This document shows, piece by piece, positions 52,070 through 54,686 of a stretch of 54,686 bases of DNA. The stretch covers positions 1 to 54,686 of the forward strand of contig JALUFE010000021.1 of NCBI GenBank assembly GCA_027052175.1, in the 5' to 3' direction. The position numbers were made by a program, and so were the translations under genes. Position 1 is the first letter of the stretch. Each line of letters opens with the position of its first letter. The notes below the pieces were generated by a model. That model was not told where the DNA came from, searched no databases, and was given only the letters and a program-made list of their open reading frames with translations. This DNA is from Helicobacteraceae bacterium. Lineage in GTDB: Bacteria > Campylobacterota > Campylobacteria > Campylobacterales > Sulfurimonadaceae.

Positions 52070-52076
52070 TATTATA
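52070..52076. promoter_or_regulatory. Overlapping divergent -10 boxes between the mutase gene and pepN
   Basis: GCTATTATAGC contains TATAAT on the minus strand (52071-52076) for the mutase gene and TATTAT on the plus strand (52070-52075) for pepN. Both lie about 28-30 bases before the respective start codons, so the two promoters should compete. Confidence 0.5.
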
Positions 52077-52104
52077 GCAAAAAAAACAGAATAGGGTAAT
52101 TTTT

Positions 52105-54663
52105 ATGTCACAACCAAAAGAGAAGTTTCTAAAGGATTACAAAGCACCGGAGTTTACGATAGAAGAGGTGGAGCTGGAGTTTTTTGTTTATGACGAGTAT
52201 GTCGATGTGCTGAATGTCATGACAATCAAAAAGAAAGAGAACTCACAAAAGCATCTAAGACTCGATACGCTTGATTTGGAGCTTTTGGAGATATATCTGA
52301 ATGATCTGAAACTGAGTGAACCTCGTTATGAAGTAAAAGAGGAGACATTGGTCGTTTACGATGTTCCTTCGCAGTTTGGTTTGACGATCAAAAACAGGAT
52401 CTACCCCGATAAAAATACGGAACTGGAGGGATTGTACCGCTCTGGAGAGATTCTTTGCACACAGTGTGAGCCTGAAGGCTTTAGGCGTATCACACCTTTT
52501 ATAGATCGTCCCGATGTGATGGCGAAGTACACGACGACGATCGTTGCGGATAAGAGCAAGTACCCGATACTGCTTAGCAACGGGAACAAAGTTCAAGAGC
52601 GAGAGATCGGGAACAAACTCGAAGTGACTTGGGAAGATCCTTTTCCCAAACCGAGCTATCTTTTTGCACTTGTAGCGGGTGATCTTGGCTCTATCAGTGA
52701 TGAGTTTACAACACGAAGCGGCAAGAAAGTGGAGCTCAACATCTATACGGACAAAGGGAATGAACAGCGATGTCTCTATGCAATGGACTCACTTAAACGC
52801 GCTATGAAGTGGGATGAAGATACCTATGACAGAGAGTATGATCTGGATATCTACAATATCGTTGCCGTGGATAGTTTCAATATGGGAGCGATGGAGAACA
52901 AAGGGCTGAATATCTTCAACTCCGCCTATGTACTTGCAGACAACGAAGTGGCGACAGATCGTGACTTTATGGGGATAGAGTCGGTGATATCGCATGAGTA
53001 TTTTCACAACTGGACGGGGAACCGCATCACCTGCCGTGACTGGTTTCAGCTCACGCTCAAAGAGGGACTGACTGTCTTTCGCGATCAGTGTTTCAGTGCC
53101 GATATGAACTCCTACGATGTCCAGCGTATCGAAGATGTCAAAGCACTGCGTGAGCGACAGTTTGTCGAGGATGCCTCACCGATGGCGCATCCCATCCAGC
53201 CAAAAAGCTATATTTCCATGAACAACTTTTACACCTCTACCGTCTATGAAAAGGGTGCGGAAGTGATACGGATGATCCATACACTGCTTGGCAAAGAGGG
53301 TTTTAAAAAGGGGATGGATATCTACTTTGAGCGTCATGACGGACAAGCGGTGACGACGGAAGATTTTATCTGTTGTATGGAAGAGGGTGGAGGGATAGAC
53401 CTCACACAGTTTCGCCTTTGGTATGACCAAAGCGGTACGCCTGTTTTGGAAGTAAAAGAGCATTTTGAAGATGGACGTTATATTTTAAAACTTATCCAGC
53501 ATATTCCAAAGAGTATGGATGGCAGAGAACAAAAAGAGATGTTTTATCCCCTAAAAATAGCACTGTTTGATATAGATGGAAAGCCGATCGAGGAAAAAAC
53601 TCTTCAAGTTTCTAAAAAAGAGGAGAGATTTGAGTGGGAAGGTATGGATGCAAAACCCATACTTTCTTTCAATCGTGATTTTTCAGCTCCTCTCATCGTC
53701 AAATATAACGATGCCGACTATGCAAATATAGCCAAATTTGAGACAAACGGTTTTGCAAAATATGAAGCGCTTACCCAGTTTGCGTTAAAAACGGTAGAGA
53801 AAATCGTTCAAGAGGGCAGGACAGATGAAGCTTTTATCGCACTTTACGGCTATATTCTCAACAGTGATATGGAGGGATTGTTCAAAGCTTTGTTACTGGA
53901 ACTCCCCACACTCAACAATGTGATAGCGGATAAAGAAAATATAGACATCGAGCTTTACGCAGATGCTCTTGAAAAACTCGAACAGGAGATTGTGACCCGT
54001 TACAGTGTGCGCGTCAAAGAGCTTTATTTGGAAAATCATGAGCCAAACAACAATGCGCAGGACAGAGAAAGTAAAGCGAAGAGGGCTTTGAAGAACTTCG
54101 CGCTTGAGATGCTCGCTACACTTAAAACGGATGCAATCTTCGTACTTGCGCAGAAGCAGTACTATGAAAGCATCAGTATGGGTGATAAACTCACAGCTTT
54201 GAAAGTTATGGACAGTATCGATCATCAAAGAGCTGAAAGCGCGTTTGAGGATTTTTATGAAAAACATCATGACAATTCTCTGCTGATGGTCAAATACTTC
54301 AGCATCAAAGCTTCGCTTGACAACGAGATAGTTTTACAGCGTATCATCGAGCTTGAGAAAGACAAAGCTTTTAATAAAGAGATTCCAAATCTTGTGCGTG
54401 CACTTTATGGAGCTTTTGCGAGAAATCTCAAACATTTTCACAAAAAAGACGGCAGCGGATATGCTTATATAACAAAAAAAATCGAGGAACTCGATGCGCT
54501 TAATCCGCAGATGGCGGCAGCACTTGCCAACAGTTTCAAGTTGTACAGGAAATTGAATGATGAAAACAGAGCGATCATCAAAGAGGAGTTGGAACGTGTA
54601 GTTTCTACACAATCACTCTCACGTAACAGTTTTGAAATTATCAGTAAAAAAAAAAAAAAATAA
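52105..54663 (+). CDS. pepN: Aminopeptidase N (M1 zinc peptidase)
   Basis: An 852-residue cytoplasmic enzyme that removes N-terminal residues from peptides. The exopeptidase motif GAMEN is at residues 261-265, and the zinc site is HEYFH (His297, Glu298, His301) with Glu320 in LKEGLTVF as third ligand. The PSQFGLTI and MYCTQCEPEGFRRITPF-like (here ILCTQCEPEGFRRITPF) segments place it in the E. coli PepN group. Length is normal. The 3' end runs into a 15-base A tract (54646-54660), giving a Lys5 tail just before the stop codon; slippage there would change only the last residues. Confidence 0.96.
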   Translation: MSQPKEKFLKDYKAPEFTIEEVELEFFVYDEYVDVLNVMTIKKKENSQKHLRLDTLDLELLEIYLNDLKLSEPRYEVKEETLVVYDVPSQFGLTIKNRIYPDKNTELEGLYRSGEILCTQCEPEGFRRITPFIDRPDVMAKYTTTIVADKSKYPILLSNGNKVQEREIGNKLEVTWEDPFPKPSYLFALVAGDLGSISDEFTTRSGKKVELNIYTDKGNEQRCLYAMDSLKRAMKWDEDTYDREYDLDIYNIVAVDSFNMGAMENKGLNIFNSAYVLADNEVATDRDFMGIESVISHEYFHNWTGNRITCRDWFQLTLKEGLTVFRDQCFSADMNSYDVQRIEDVKALRERQFVEDASPMAHPIQPKSYISMNNFYTSTVYEKGAEVIRMIHTLLGKEGFKKGMDIYFERHDGQAVTTEDFICCMEEGGGIDLTQFRLWYDQSGTPVLEVKEHFEDGRYILKLIQHIPKSMDGREQKEMFYPLKIALFDIDGKPIEEKTLQVSKKEERFEWEGMDAKPILSFNRDFSAPLIVKYNDADYANIAKFETNGFAKYEALTQFALKTVEKIVQEGRTDEAFIALYGYILNSDMEGLFKALLLELPTLNNVIADKENIDIELYADALEKLEQEIVTRYSVRVKELYLENHEPNNNAQDRESKAKRALKNFALEMLATLKTDAIFVLAQKQYYESISMGDKLTALKVMDSIDHQRAESAFEDFYEKHHDNSLLMVKYFSIKASLDNEIVLQRIIELEKDKAFNKEIPNLVRALYGAFARNLKHFHKKDGSGYAYITKKIEELDALNPQMAAALANSFKLYRKLNDENRAIIKEELERVVSTQSLSRNSFEIISKKKKK

Positions 54664-54686
54664 AAAGCTTTTAAGCCAAATAGTCG

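Overview
The window is a gene-dense stretch of chromosome from a Campylobacterota (Epsilonproteobacteria) bacterium, most like the free-living chemolithotrophs (Sulfurimonas/Sulfurovum/Hydrogenimonas type). This is inferred from protein character and gene make-up: a small Fe(His)4Cys superoxide reductase, the GlyS-type glycyl-tRNA synthetase, a stator pair next to fliP, a ferredoxin-DmsC fusion with a nitrate reductase, and TATAAT -10 boxes, some of the TGnTATAAT type, with no clear -35. I support 50 protein-coding genes. There are no rRNA or tRNA genes, no CRISPR array, no insertion sequences and no intergenic gap over 300 bases. Many genes overlap by 1-14 bases, and four convergent pairs overlap at their 3' ends.

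Layout. (1) 95-12011, plus strand: a tightly packed six-gene operon with a large lipoprotein, a FadL-type outer-membrane channel, a second lipoprotein, a TolC-type outer-membrane factor fused behind a periplasmic-binding-protein-like domain, a lipoprotein RND adaptor and an RND pump. This looks like a complete trans-envelope transport machine with unusual parts, and it is the best candidate for an undescribed system here. (2) 12098-14896: an acyl-CoA thioesterase, then on the minus strand a PBP-activator-like periplasmic protein, a divergent family-4-like uracil-DNA glycosylase and a superoxide reductase. (3) 15074-20548: glyS, a seven-bladed propeller protein, an MnmC-like FAD oxidoreductase and an anchored alpha/beta hydrolase. 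(4) 28593 down to 20509, minus strand: a ten-gene housekeeping operon (glmU, coaBC, FliK-like protein, uppS, prepilin peptidase, lptF/G, truA) ending in an odd iron module: an IscU-like scaffold with its first Cys ligand changed to Ser, a ferritin-like protein and a small ribbon-helix-helix protein.

(5) 28768-32881: PomA/PomB-like (sodium-type) stators, fliP, trmA and a secreted coiled-coil/SH3 protein. (6) 35294 down to 32941 and 35387-36478: an M16 protease and pyrD on the minus strand, then DJ-1 and DUF4136 genes on the plus strand. (7) 39521 down to 36467, minus strand: an Fe-S type Rrf2 regulator, and a two-component system preceded by a Met/His-rich secreted protein and a small cytochrome c, plausibly a periplasmic metal or redox stress response. 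(8) 39564-50688: a nitrate/molybdenum region with a PP2C-protein kinase fusion, a NarK-type transporter, a DUF481 outer-membrane protein, a ferredoxin-DmsC fusion, a NasA/NarB-like molybdoenzyme, a small unknown protein, a guanine-deaminase-like enzyme and modABC. The logic is nitrate import, quinol-driven cytoplasmic nitrate reduction, and molybdate supply for the cofactor. (9) 50685-54663: phosphomannomutase/phosphoglucomutase and aminopeptidase N, divergently transcribed from overlapping -10 boxes.
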